Positions 18,183 to 28,158 of a DNA stretch of 64,000 nucleotides are shown one piece after another. The notes under the pieces are model-generated. The model searched no databases. It had not been told where the DNA came from and saw only the letters and a program-made list of their open reading frames with translations. This stretch comes from Oceanospirillaceae bacterium (GTDB taxonomy: Bacteria; Pseudomonadota; Gammaproteobacteria; Pseudomonadales; Balneatricaceae), in the NCBI GenBank assembly GCA_013215505.1, contig JABSQZ010000011.1:118138-182137 (forward strand). The letters are read 5' to 3'. The position numbers and the translations under genes were made by a program. Every line of letters starts with the position of its first letter. The stretch's first letter is position 1.

Positions 18183-18722
18183 ATGAATAATTTACTTAGC
18201 AAATTTAGAACATTTGTTAGCGTGTTGTTGTTGTTAAGTTTTATCTCCATTGTGCAAGGCGCAAGTTTCTCTGATTACCTATTAGGGACTGGAGATAAAA
18301 TAAGTATTAAAGTGTTTGGTGAGGAAGAGCTCAGTTCTGAATTTACCTTAAGCGATGCAGGGACAATTTCCTATCCATTTCTCGGTGAAATTAACGCACT
18401 GGATTTGACCATAGGTGAATTAAGTCAGCTTATTACTAAAGAGTTGTCTGACGGTTATATAGTTAACCCAAGCGTCAACATTGAAGTCATAGGCTATCGC
18501 GAGTTCTACATTAATGGTCAGGTTGAAAAACCAGGGGCCTATCCGTACCAGCCAGGCTTAACACTTCTTAAGGCAGTAGCGCTAGCAGGGGGCTATACCG
18601 AGAGAGCCTCTGGCAGCAAAATGTATGTGCTTCGCGAAGGTTCTAATAAACGCAAAAAAATCAAAAATAATGTAAAAATTCTACCTGGAGATGTGATAAC
18701 TATTGAGGAAAGTTTCTTCTAG
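18183..18722 (+). CDS. Short polysaccharide export protein (OPX, VpsN-like)
   Basis: A 179-residue periplasmic OPX protein with a signal peptide (to about residue 26), a Poly_export domain (YLLGTGDKISIKVFGEEELS; DAGTISYPFLGEINALDLTI) and one SLBB domain (INGQVEKPGAYPYQPGLTLL, then AVALAGGYTERASG). It has no lipobox Cys and ends after the first SLBB, less than half the length of Wza (about 380), so it lacks the C-terminal outer-membrane helix. It should bridge the Wzc-type protein and a separate barrel. Two hairpins lie between it and the next gene. Confidence 0.88.
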   Translation: MNNLLSKFRTFVSVLLLLSFISIVQGASFSDYLLGTGDKISIKVFGEEELSSEFTLSDAGTISYPFLGEINALDLTIGELSQLITKELSDGYIVNPSVNIEVIGYREFYINGQVEKPGAYPYQPGLTLLKAVALAGGYTERASGSKMYVLREGSNKRKKIKNNVKILPGDVITIEESFF

Positions 18723-18727
18723 TTTTC

Positions 18728-18798
18728 TCGATAACTACTTTAGTTATCATCATTTTAAATGTAATCACCAGGACGTTAATTAAACATTTATTGTCCTG
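18728..18798 (+). promoter_or_regulatory. Two hairpins between the OPX and Wzc genes
   Basis: GATAACTA-CTT-TAGTTATC at 18730-18748 followed by ATCATTTT, then CAGGAC...GTCCTG (18769-18774 with 18793-18798). The first resembles a weak terminator or attenuator, and the second lies just upstream of the Wzc leader. They may lower expression of the kinase relative to the OPX protein. Confidence 0.4.
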
Positions 18799-18845
18799 AC
18801 CCCTCTCATTCTTAGTACAAATGTCAAATAGTCCGGATAGGTGCA

Positions 18846-21080
18846 ATGGAAGCTAGTTTTAAAGAGCAAAACACATTAATCAATTCTGAAGAAGTTATAG
18901 ATTTACGCCAGTATTGGCGCATACTCATGAGTCACAAATGGGGAATTCTAGGTTTCTCAACAATTGTTACCTTACTGACAATCTTAGTGGTCTTTAATAT
19001 CACTCCTGTCTACAAAGGCACGAGTACCTTATTGATCGAGTCCCAGCAGACCAATGTTGTCTCGATTCAAGAAGTATATGGCTTAGATGGCAGCAGTGAA
19101 TACCTACTGACCCAATTTGAAATACTCAAATCGCGTAGCTTGGCCAAAAAAGTTATTCTAAAATACAACTTGTTAGACCATCCCGTCTATAACCAGCCTA
19201 AAGCAGAGTTGCCAGAAAAATTACAATTTCTGCAAGATTTTAGTCTTAAAGAGACTGCTGCTGAGTATTTTCCCGATCTGTTCACTGCTACCGATGAGAT
19301 AGAAGTAGTATCTGATGAAATCATTTTGGAAAATATGATCACTTCATTCCTGAAAAATTTGAGCATCTCCCCGATCAGAAAAACCCAGCTGGTAATGATA
19401 AGCTTTGAATCAATCGATGCCAAACTTGCTGCGACCATTGCCAATGCAGTTGGCGACACCTACATTGAAGATAACTTGGCGGCAAAACTGGAACTGACAG
19501 TCAAAGCGACAACCTGGCTGAATAAACAACTAAAGGGGCAAAGAGTAGACTTAACCGCTGCCGAAAAACGCCTACAGCAATACCGAGAACAAGAGCGAAT
19601 CATTGGTGTTGACGGCGGTTTAGGCATGGCAGAGCGAGAGATAGAATTAGTCTCTACCAAACTGGTTGATGCTAAACGTGAGCGATTAGAGCTGGAGAGC
19701 TTGTATAACCAGATCCAGAAATTAGGCAGCAAAAGTTCTGCCAAATTACAGCTTATTCCTTCTATATTGAGCCATACTTTAGTACAAAACTTGAAAGATG
19801 TAGTCGCAGGGGTTGAATTAAGACGCTCGGAAATATCTAACCGCTACGGTAAAAAACACCCCAAAATGAAAGCTATAAGTTCGGAACTATCGAGGGCTTA
19901 CAGTAATCTAAACCGACAAATTCTGTCTATCGCCAGAGGAATTGAGAACAAATACAATATTGCTCTGGCAAATGTGGAGTCATTAGAGGGAAGTCTGGAT
20001 GACACCCGGGATGATATGCAGCTCCTTAGCGGCAAGGAATACAAGCTTAAAGAATTACAACAAGATGTTGATACTAAGAGGACCTTATTCGAGCAATTTT
20101 ATACTCGCTTTAGTGAAACCAGTGCCACTGGTGATTTAAAAACTGCCAATGCCCGAGTAACTGACCTTGCAGCAACACCCATCGATCCTATAAAACCCAA
20201 TAAAAAACTGATCGTAGCGCTGGCATTTGTCGCCAGTTTTATGTTTGCTGTGATGGTGGCTTTTTTGCTAAAAGCCCTGGATAACACTATAAAAACCAGT
20301 TTAGAGGTAGAGACTAAATTAGGTGAGGTGATGCTAGGCTTATTGCCATTACTGCCCAAAACCAGGAAACAACAAAATCCGAGTTACAACCATTACCTGG
20401 AAGAGCCGCACTCCACCTATTCTGAATCCCTGCGCACTATTCGCACCGGTATTATATTATCGTCACTGGACAACCCTTACAAAACTATTAGTGTTACATC
20501 ATCAGTCCCAGGTGAAGGAAAAACCTCCACATCACTTGGATTAGCTTTTTCCCTGGCGCAAGTGGGCACTGTGTTGTTAATTGATGCAGATATGCGCCGT
20601 CCCTCGATTCACAAAGCCCTAGGTTTGACCCAGCAAAGAACTGGACTTTCCAATTTAGTTGCGCAGACCCATACAATGGAAGAGTGTATCCACACATATG
20701 AACAAGGGGGCTTTGACGTTCTGATCTGCGGAATCATTCCCCCTAACCCATCAGAGTTGCTTTCATCGGAACGCTTTAAAGATTTGATCACCGGTCTTTC
20801 TAAGATTTACGATAAGATCATCATAGACACAGCGCCATGCCAGGCTGTCAGTGATGCCTTGGTGCTGGCTCCTATAGTTGATGCTTATCTATATGTAGTT
20901 AAATCTGACGCTACTACCTCACACCTGGCTAAAAATGGCTTAAAAAGGCTCAAACAAGTCCAAGGTAATATCGCCGGTGTAGTACTGAACCATGTAGATA
21001 TAAAGAAAGCCGAAAAGTACTACGGAGAAGATTATAGCGGCTATTACGATAACTACGGCTATTCAGGTGCTAACACTTGA
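18846..21080 (+). CDS. Wzc/VpsO-type chain-length regulator and tyrosine autokinase
   Basis: Inner-membrane co-polymerase that controls polymer length and export through tyrosine autophosphorylation. The 744 residues include an N-terminal Wzz domain (TM1 near residues 36-56), a long coiled-coil periplasmic region, GNVR-type segment, TM2 near 458-478, and a cytoplasmic BY-kinase: Walker A SSVPGEGKTSTSLGLA, Walker A' VLLIDADMRRPS and Walker B KIIIDTAPC. The C-terminal tail has seven Tyr within about 16 residues, the phosphorylation cluster. GGATAGG precedes the ATG. The stop overlaps the TTG start of the PHP phosphatase, its likely counter-enzyme. Confidence 0.95.
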   Translation: MEASFKEQNTLINSEEVIDLRQYWRILMSHKWGILGFSTIVTLLTILVVFNITPVYKGTSTLLIESQQTNVVSIQEVYGLDGSSEYLLTQFEILKSRSLAKKVILKYNLLDHPVYNQPKAELPEKLQFLQDFSLKETAAEYFPDLFTATDEIEVVSDEIILENMITSFLKNLSISPIRKTQLVMISFESIDAKLAATIANAVGDTYIEDNLAAKLELTVKATTWLNKQLKGQRVDLTAAEKRLQQYREQERIIGVDGGLGMAEREIELVSTKLVDAKRERLELESLYNQIQKLGSKSSAKLQLIPSILSHTLVQNLKDVVAGVELRRSEISNRYGKKHPKMKAISSELSRAYSNLNRQILSIARGIENKYNIALANVESLEGSLDDTRDDMQLLSGKEYKLKELQQDVDTKRTLFEQFYTRFSETSATGDLKTANARVTDLAATPIDPIKPNKKLIVALAFVASFMFAVMVAFLLKALDNTIKTSLEVETKLGEVMLGLLPLLPKTRKQQNPSYNHYLEEPHSTYSESLRTIRTGIILSSLDNPYKTISVTSSVPGEGKTSTSLGLAFSLAQVGTVLLIDADMRRPSIHKALGLTQQRTGLSNLVAQTHTMEECIHTYEQGGFDVLICGIIPPNPSELLSSERFKDLITGLSKIYDKIIIDTAPCQAVSDALVLAPIVDAYLYVVKSDATTSHLAKNGLKRLKQVQGNIAGVVLNHVDIKKAEKYYGEDYSGYYDNYGYSGANT

Positions 21081-21796
21081 TAGACTTACACTGCCACCTA
21101 CTGCCTGGCGTTGACGACGGAGCCGTCAACGATGCGGACTCTATAGTGCTGTTTAAACAGGCGATAGCAGATGGCATCACCCACATGGTGCTCACGCCTC
21201 ATGTCCACCCCGGTAGGTATGAAAACAACAGAACTAATTTACAGGCCCCTTTTGTCCGTTTGCAGGCACTGTTAGCCGAACATAATTTAGATATTAATAT
21301 CGCCATTGCCGGCGAGGTAAGGCTCAGTGCAGAAGTGCTAAGCATGTTTGCCACTAAAAATTTACCTTTTATCGGTAAGTTTCGGGGCAAAGATGTAATG
21401 TTGCTGGAGTTCCCCCACGACGGCATCCCCCCGGGAAGTGACAAATTAGTAGACTGGTTAATGCAAAGAGACATCTTGCCCATCATCGCTCATCCAGAGC
21501 GTAACAAGGCAATTATGCGCGATATCAATAAAGTAGGTCCCTTTCTTGAACGCGGCTGTCTATTTCAACTGACCGCTATGTCAGTGACCGGAAAGTTTGG
21601 TGAAAAAGCCCACGAGATCGCACATCGGTTTCTAAGCAATGGCTGGACCACTATTATCGCCAGTGATGCACATAACATGAAACACCGCCCACCAGTGTTA
21701 TCCGAAGCCTATGAGTGTATTGAAACGCAATACTCCGCGGATCTCGCCAGACAACTTTTCATAGACACACCCGCCGAAATTATCCAATTACCGTGA
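21077..21796 (+). CDS. PHP-type tyrosine-protein phosphatase (CpsB/YwqE family)
   Basis: Metal-dependent phosphatase of the PHP superfamily that removes phosphate from BY-kinases. The 239 residues keep the metal-ligand motifs DLHCHLLPGVDDG, TPHVHPGRYE, IAHPERNKAI and SDAHNMKHRPP. The start is TTG, overlapping the kinase stop by 4 nt (TTGA), so the two are translationally coupled. CpsB-type enzymes are best known from Firmicutes; gammaproteobacterial Wzc loci more often use the low-molecular-weight phosphatase Wzb, which is absent here. The next gene begins inside this stop codon (GTGA). Confidence 0.92.
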   Translation: MIDLHCHLLPGVDDGAVNDADSIVLFKQAIADGITHMVLTPHVHPGRYENNRTNLQAPFVRLQALLAEHNLDINIAIAGEVRLSAEVLSMFATKNLPFIGKFRGKDVMLLEFPHDGIPPGSDKLVDWLMQRDILPIIAHPERNKAIMRDINKVGPFLERGCLFQLTAMSVTGKFGEKAHEIAHRFLSNGWTTIIASDAHNMKHRPPVLSEAYECIETQYSADLARQLFIDTPAEIIQLP

Positions 21797-22488
21797 TTAA
21801 AAGTGTAAAAGTAGTCATTATTTTATTAATCATCAGCTTATCTGCTTGGGTTATTTACCATGCCGGCAGGTTGGCTATTGCCGATGTAATTCACTACCCG
21901 GTAAAAAGCTGGATCGAGAGTGTCGATGCTAACGAGCCAGTTTCTGGGGCCGAGCTAGATAAAGCCGAAGATAAAATCTTAAGATCTATAAGCTTTAATC
22001 CTGATAACGCTGAGTATCAGGAATACCTCGGAAGAATTCATTATTTGCGAGCTATAGGTAATTTTCATGACGGCAGTTTATTTCAGGAAAATATACAAAA
22101 GGCCTATCTGGCACATAAACAAGCAATCAAATTGCGGCCAAAATGGCCTTACAGCTGGGCCAATTTAGCACTGATAAAATCTCACCAGCAGCAACTCGAT
22201 GTCGAATACTTATACGCCGTCAACCAGGCGGTACGCTTTGGTCCCTGGGAGATATCCAGTAATGAAGCACTTGTACAAGCAGGGTTTAATGGCTGGCTAA
22301 AGCTCTCAAAAAATAGCCAACAGATTACCATCGATGCCCTTGTACGAATCTATCAACAAACCCCTAAAGCCGCCCGTAAGCTACTTGCACATTACAGTGC
22401 ACAAGATACGGTCTGCCCACTACTGACACTAGAAAAATTCAAAAAAGATAAAATCTGTAGTAATAACCTAATTGTTACCCCGAGTTAA
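21793..22488 (+). CDS. VpsP-like membrane-anchored protein of the EPS operon
   Basis: A 231-residue protein with one N-terminal membrane segment (VVIILLIISLSAWVIYHAG) and a helical, TPR-like soluble part (AEYQEYLGRIHYLRAI; KWPYSWANLALIKSHQQQLD) facing the periplasm. Start GTG overlaps the phosphatase stop by 4 nt. Position after the Wzc-type kinase and the overall shape match VpsP-family proteins of Vibrio-like EPS loci; the molecular role of that family is not established. Three Cys lie in the last 50 residues. It closes the plus-strand operon. Confidence 0.65.
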   Translation: MIKSVKVVIILLIISLSAWVIYHAGRLAIADVIHYPVKSWIESVDANEPVSGAELDKAEDKILRSISFNPDNAEYQEYLGRIHYLRAIGNFHDGSLFQENIQKAYLAHKQAIKLRPKWPYSWANLALIKSHQQQLDVEYLYAVNQAVRFGPWEISSNEALVQAGFNGWLKLSKNSQQITIDALVRIYQQTPKAARKLLAHYSAQDTVCPLLTLEKFKKDKICSNNLIVTPS

Positions 22489-22530
22489 TCTGACAGCTCC
22501 CTAACAAGCATAAGTATCTGTCAGATTCTT
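22487..22530. terminator. Hairpin between convergent EPS operon and RTX gene
   Basis: Ten-base perfect stem AATCTGACAG/CTGTCAGATT with a loop of about 21 nt, exactly between two convergent genes. The T run is weak, so a bidirectional terminator is likely but not certain. Confidence 0.55.
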
Positions 22531-22540
22531 TCAGCAGTTT

Positions 22541-23557
22541 TTAAGAAACATCAATATCAAACCCAGCACTGTCCAGATCTAGTAGAGAATCTAAAGTACC
22601 AGCAGCAGTGCCAATTCCGGCCAGGGTGATACTGTGTAATCCAGCTACATCAATTACCACATCGCCCCCTTTCCCTCCATCATCCAGTACTGTAATACCG
22701 TAATCGGTACTAAAGTCGTCTAATGAAAGAATATCACCGGGATCATCTAGTACATTTAAGAAACCTATTTCCTCTCCTTTTTTGAGGTCTTTGATAGTAT
22801 CGTTTCCTGGGTCACTGATAAACACATCGAATTCATCTCTGGCAAAGTTGAAATAGAATCCATCATCACCTTTACCGCCACTCAAAATATCATCCCCATC
22901 CCCGCCATATAATAGATCTTCTCCCTTATCTCCTTTCAGTTCATCAATACCAGAACCGCCGAACAGCATGTCATCACCATCCCCCCCTTTTAACTTGTCA
23001 TCACCGCTACCGCCAAACAATTCATCATCTCCGTTCTCCCCTTTGAGATCATCATCACCTTTCATACCTACAAGTTTATCGTCCCCTTTCCCACCTTTAA
23101 GAGAATCCATACCAGAGCCGCCCAAGAGAGTATCGTTTCCATCCCCGCCTTTTAAAGTGTCATTGCCAGTAGCACCGACAAGGAGATCATCTCCTTTATA
23201 ACCGTCCAGGTAGTCATCACCAGGCCCACCATATAGTTTATCGTCGTCTTTGCCACCAAATAATCTATCGTCACCACCACCGCCTAATAAAATATCGTCT
23301 CCATCATCGCCAAACAACTGGTCAAACCCAGCACCACCCCATAAGGTATCGTCCCCTTTGCCACCGCTTAGGATATCGGTACCACCGAGCCCCTTAATTT
23401 CATCGTTACCATCCTTACCAAATATAAGATCCGGGCCGGCAGTCCCGGTTAATATGTCATCGCCATTAAAGCCCTCTTGTAATATCCAGGGAGTCCCTGG
23501 CAACATATCCATCGCTTTTTCTATTTCTTTCGAATACTTTGGCTTAGGTTTATGCAT
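22541..23557 (-). CDS. RTX calcium-binding repeat protein
   Basis: A 338-residue protein dominated by about 23 consecutive nonapeptides of the GGxGxDxLx type (about residues 30-235), which form a calcium-bound parallel beta-roll, e.g. GGSGDDKLKGGDGDDMLFG. A C-terminal region of about 100 residues ends in ...DLDSAGFDIDVS, an acidic tail compatible with type I secretion. No catalytic domain and no Sec signal are visible. The repeats are unusually Lys-rich (KGGKGDD, LKGENGDD). The ATG at 23557 is chosen over a TTG at 23575. No type I secretion genes are in the window. It probably contributes to the cell-surface or EPS matrix, judged from position only. Confidence 0.88.
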   Translation of the reverse strand: MHKPKPKYSKEIEKAMDMLPGTPWILQEGFNGDDILTGTAGPDLIFGKDGNDEIKGLGGTDILSGGKGDDTLWGGAGFDQLFGDDGDDILLGGGGDDRLFGGKDDDKLYGGPGDDYLDGYKGDDLLVGATGNDTLKGGDGNDTLLGGSGMDSLKGGKGDDKLVGMKGDDDLKGENGDDELFGGSGDDKLKGGDGDDMLFGGSGIDELKGDKGEDLLYGGDGDDILSGGKGDDGFYFNFARDEFDVFISDPGNDTIKDLKKGEEIGFLNVLDDPGDILSLDDFSTDYGITVLDDGGKGGDVVIDVAGLHSITLAGIGTAAGTLDSLLDLDSAGFDIDVS

Positions 23558-24020
23558 CCTGTTATCCGTCCTCAATCCGATTGACTCTCACTTGCCAATA
23601 CAAAGATCAATATCTAATTAAACTCTGCTGAAATATTCCGATTATCTGCTAAACTGAGGGTAAGACAAAATTTACAGTTAGCCAGTAAGCAGAAATATCC
23701 GCTCTGAACTACACTTGGCCAGTATTCTAAGACACTGAAAGACCGCGTTTCGCAAGCGGAATTTAAGCCTCATCAGAACTTGGTGATGTTAATACAAAAA
23801 TGGAATTCGGATAAACAAACTCCCACAGCATTGAAGCTAGGCTCAGATGCATATGTATTAGCAGTTAGTTTTTTATTACCCAAGTTACTTCAATCTGAAT
23901 CCTTCAAAAATTTCTCTATATGCGCACTCCTTTCCTCATTAAACTAGTGACGGTTCTTCACATAAGCCCTAAAAGTATTCCCTTACGGCCAAGACAATCT
24001 TTTAACTCACTACATGCTAC
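23558..24020. other. Intergenic, possible gene remnant
   Basis: About 460 bp between the RTX gene and wcaJ, both on the minus strand. A plus-strand frame open from 23708 to a TAG at 23945-23947 (79 codons, including KTLKDRVSQAEFKPHQN) has a protein-like composition but no start with a ribosome-binding site, and I recognise no family. The RTX promoter should lie at the left end. Confidence 0.35.
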
Positions 24021-25520
24021 CTAATAGATATCTTTTGAAAGCAGGCTTAGTGGCGTCTTAAGCAAGATCCTGTAATCTTCCCAAAGTGACCAGTTATTTA
24101 TATACTGCAGATCATAGTCTACCCGTCGCTGCATCTTATCGATTGTTTCAGTTTCGCCGCGGCAACCATTTATCTGTGCCAACCCGGTAATTCCTGGTTT
24201 AATCCTGTGCCTGACCATATATGTACTGATTCTTGCAGAGTAATAATGGTTGTGAGCAATTGCGTGCGGTCTGGGACCTACCAAAGACATAGAGCCCTGC
24301 AGCACATTAAACAGCTGCGGCAATTCATCAATTGATGATCTGCGTAAAAAAGCACCTAGCTTAGTAATCCGTAGATCATCTTTGGTTGCTTGTTTGACTT
24401 CACTGTCCTCATGGACCCGCATACTACGAAATTTCCAAATATAGATAACACTGCCGTCATAGCCATTACGTTGTTGTTTAAACAAAATCGGTCCGGGGGA
24501 GGTTATTTTCACCGCGATCGCAGTGATAACTAACAGAGGAGCAAGCAGTACCAGCATCACTACCGATATAAGCTTATCCGTGAAATGTTTGATACTTATC
24601 ATTACCCTTGAAACCATAACAGGACTCTCATTCAGGCAGATGATGGGAATACCAGCGACTTCCCTAACGGAATGATTCAACAGTTTCCAGTCAGATAAGT
24701 CTAGCACCCATATAACATCGACATGAAAATCAACCAAGTAGTCATTCAACTCTTCAACTTTTGCAGCCAGACGCAGCGGCAATGAAACATAAATTCTTTT
24801 TATTTGATACTTATCAATAATTTCATTTATATTATCAAGTTTACCTAAAAGCGGTGCAGACAAATCATTCTCAACGTCACTGGGTACTGTATCTTGTAAA
24901 CCATTGACCATGCCAATGACAACATCTGGCATCCAGTAGTTTCTGTTAATTTTATAGGTTAAATAACGGGCAGTGCGCCCTAATCCTACAACTAGACTAG
25001 GTATCGGTTTTGTATATCTTTTCCGGTATATTGATGCCGCATAATTGTTAAATTTCAACAACGGAATTTGTAACAAGGCCACTACCACAAACCAGGTTAT
25101 GATTATTTCCCGGGAGTAATACTCACTGGTTTTAGTTAAAAATCCTATGGCGATAAGAATTGCTATAGTGACTAACCATGCCATCGTTACTCTGTAGACC
25201 ATGGTAGAAAGTTTTAACGACTGTCTATAGACACCAAGCATTGGATATATGATGATAAGCAATAGAATTGATACTATTAACAGCAACTTATACAACTCGG
25301 GAAGTGTATTTAATTTATTAAAAGTAACTGCTATAAATGTAATTGATATTAATGAGCAACTTAGAAAAACTTGTACGATAAACAATCTTGATTCGTGGTT
25401 CCTTAATATCCTTTTACTTCTTCCCTTCGGAACTGATACACCACTTAAAGCATTGAATTTTCCGGTAAAATCACGACCGGGTAGTTCACTATTTTTTCCT
25501 TCAGTGTCATTTAACGACAT
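24021..25520 (-). CDS. Undecaprenyl-phosphate hexose-1-phosphate transferase (WcaJ/VpsL-type)
   Basis: Initiates repeat-unit synthesis by moving a sugar-1-phosphate from a UDP-sugar to undecaprenyl phosphate at the inner membrane. The 499 residues include four or five N-terminal membrane segments (about 50-165), a CoA-binding-like Rossmann segment (PSLVVGLGRTARYLTYKIN), a further helix and the catalytic domain: FKQQRNGYDGSVIYIWKFRS, LRRSSIDELPQLFNVLQG, MSLVGPRPHAI and PGITGLAQINGCRGETET. It is probably the only initiating transferase for both clusters, since no second one is visible. AGGAAAG precedes the start. Confidence 0.95.
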   Translation of the reverse strand: MSLNDTEGKNSELPGRDFTGKFNALSGVSVPKGRSKRILRNHESRLFIVQVFLSCSLISITFIAVTFNKLNTLPELYKLLLIVSILLLIIIYPMLGVYRQSLKLSTMVYRVTMAWLVTIAILIAIGFLTKTSEYYSREIIITWFVVVALLQIPLLKFNNYAASIYRKRYTKPIPSLVVGLGRTARYLTYKINRNYWMPDVVIGMVNGLQDTVPSDVENDLSAPLLGKLDNINEIIDKYQIKRIYVSLPLRLAAKVEELNDYLVDFHVDVIWVLDLSDWKLLNHSVREVAGIPIICLNESPVMVSRVMISIKHFTDKLISVVMLVLLAPLLVITAIAVKITSPGPILFKQQRNGYDGSVIYIWKFRSMRVHEDSEVKQATKDDLRITKLGAFLRRSSIDELPQLFNVLQGSMSLVGPRPHAIAHNHYYSARISTYMVRHRIKPGITGLAQINGCRGETETIDKMQRRVDYDLQYINNWSLWEDYRILLKTPLSLLSKDIY

Positions 25521-26010
25521 GCCTTATCTTTCCTTGGTCAACAAAATTGAAGCGAAAAATTCTATCTATGATGTGTATATTGGATAGTGATAGATAAGGG
25601 GCTATTATGTAGATTGCAATAGTTTTAAAGTATAGAAGTAATTCTTAAATGAATAGCTATTGCAGGAATGATTAATATATTTTTTTTGACAACAATCCAC
25701 TTAACTGGGCTGTTCAAGCCAATGTTATTGTATTTGCTACTAATTATTTTCATTCAACAATATTTTATAAAAAGATAATCACTATTTATCTATGCAATTA
25801 TATTTTCATCTCTTCAGTATAGAAAACTCGCCGCTTGATTAACACTGCATTAATATATATATTTTACGAAATTTACCTAAGCCTAAATATTATTAACACC
25901 GATCACAAAACATTAGTATTCCCTACGCAATTCAATTCAATTATTATAGCCATTAAGTTTAATCAGTACAGAAAATTTTATATAACAGCAAACTAATGGA
26001 GAACCATACC
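25521..26010. promoter_or_regulatory. AT-rich region upstream of wcaJ and the small secreted protein
   Basis: About 490 bp between divergent genes. It is very AT-rich and partly matches 58190-58560, the region before the broken second copy of the small protein: both contain TTTAAAGTATAGAAG and a CAATGNTATTGTATTTNNTA segment. The upstream region was therefore duplicated with the gene and may hold its promoter. No exact promoter is assigned. Confidence 0.45.
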
Positions 26011-26508
26011 ATGAGAGTACTTGCAGCATTCATCACCGTTGGTATGTTACTGACTCCCCATGCAGTTAATGCGGATGTAGCTAGCGATGTAAACTCTAAT
26101 CTTCCAATTAAAGAAATTTTTGATAACGCATTTTCTGATGGTTTATCTCTGGAAGAGATATTCAACCAAATAGCAGCTACAAGCCAGGGCATGACCCCCG
26201 CTGCAACAACTTATGCTACTTGTAATCAAGTAGATGCAATGGATACTATTCTGACCTTTGCCTTTGCCGCTGCACCCGATTTGGCACAGTCTATAGCAAA
26301 CGCAGCCAGAGAATGTGGTGTTAGTGAAGAGGACTTACTCAATAGTGCCTTAGCCGCTAATATAGACCCTACTACCATAGGTGAAGCAACCGCCGCAGGT
26401 GGAGCCCCAGCAGCAGGTGGCGGAGCAGTCACAGGAGCACCTCTTGGAGCACCATCATTCGGTAGTGCCGGAGGCACAGGAGGAGGAGGCACCGCCAGCG
26501 CAGGATAA
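26011..26508 (+). CDS. Small secreted Gly/Ala-rich protein, unknown family
   Basis: A 165-residue protein with a Sec signal (MRVLAAFITVGMLLTPHAVNA), a helical middle part with two Cys (YATCNQVDAMDTI and ANAARECGVSEEDLLNSALA) and a low-complexity Gly/Ala/Pro tail of about 40 residues ending GGTGGGGTASAG. The start at 26011 is used because GGAGA lies 8 nt before it; the ATG at 25996 is part of that site. I do not recognise a family. A frameshifted second copy with its upstream region is found at 58564-59017. Location beside the initiating transferase and polysaccharide genes suggests a matrix or surface role, which is inference. Confidence 0.75.
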   Translation: MRVLAAFITVGMLLTPHAVNADVASDVNSNLPIKEIFDNAFSDGLSLEEIFNQIAATSQGMTPAATTYATCNQVDAMDTILTFAFAAAPDLAQSIANAARECGVSEEDLLNSALAANIDPTTIGEATAAGGAPAAGGGAVTGAPLGAPSFGSAGGTGGGGTASAG

Positions 26509-26517
26509 TCCTACAAA

Positions 26518-26549
26518 CATAAAAAAGCGCAATTAGCGCTTTTTTTATG
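26518..26549 (+). terminator. Terminator of the small secreted protein gene
   Basis: Hairpin AAAAAAGCGC-AATTA-GCGCTTTTTTT directly behind the gene. A decayed version (AAGCGAAAATAGCGCTTTTTT) follows the second, broken copy near 59020. Confidence 0.9.
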
Positions 26550-27617
<1,068 letters not shown>

Positions 27618-27669
27618 TCAAACTTTTCAGAAAATATTGATAGACCCTGAAAGGATTCAACATAAATAC

Positions 27670-28158
27670 CTACCGGCTACCAAAACATCTTTCCAGCACA
27701 AAAGGCTCATGCATCTGGCAAAACCAATCGCCAAGTTGGATAAATAATTTATATCGGGCATCTTTTGATACATCGAGATCATCTTTGCGGGGAAAACCAA
27801 AGTCCACAGGACCAAATATCCTAGGATTACTCAAGCAATCGACCCGGGACAAAACCGAAGGATACCTATCCACTCCCACTGGATATAGGTGATATTTTTT
27901 TGCTAATTTAAAATTATCAATTCGAACATCACAATCTAAGAACTTCTATGAGTTAACCAAGCCGTGAAAGGCGACATAAAAGCCTTTGTGCGGCTGTTGC
28001 CTCGCCAGACGCCTCTTAGTATTGCGTAGTTTATGATGTCCCCATGATTGTAATATCCCATAGATCCCTTCTCTTGTTTGTAAATCATAACCCTCAAAAA
28101 AAAACAGAATGACAAGCCCTTTGCCAAAATCCATCAACTGATACTTGAACAAGTTCAT
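27670..28158 (-). pseudogene. Probable glycosyltransferase-like gene, interrupted by one TAG
   Basis: The ATG at 28158 overlaps the stop of the upstream gene (ATGA), so it was translated as part of cluster 1. The frame is open for 70 codons (EGYDLQTREGIYGILQSWG; PHKGFYVAFHGLVNS), meets a single in-frame TAG at 27946-27948, then stays open in the same frame to 27670 (NPRIFGPVDFGFPRKDDLD; LFIQLGDWFC). Apart from that stop it is intact, about 162 codons. I do not recognise the family with certainty; the wording resembles cell-surface polysaccharide enzymes. It is either a recent pseudogene or a read-through gene. Confidence 0.6.

Noticed and set aside
22968-23621. Pro/Ser-rich plus-strand frames of 77 and 123 codons
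   Set aside because: They are the complementary reading of the RTX nonapeptide repeats; the periodic composition comes from the real gene on the minus strand.
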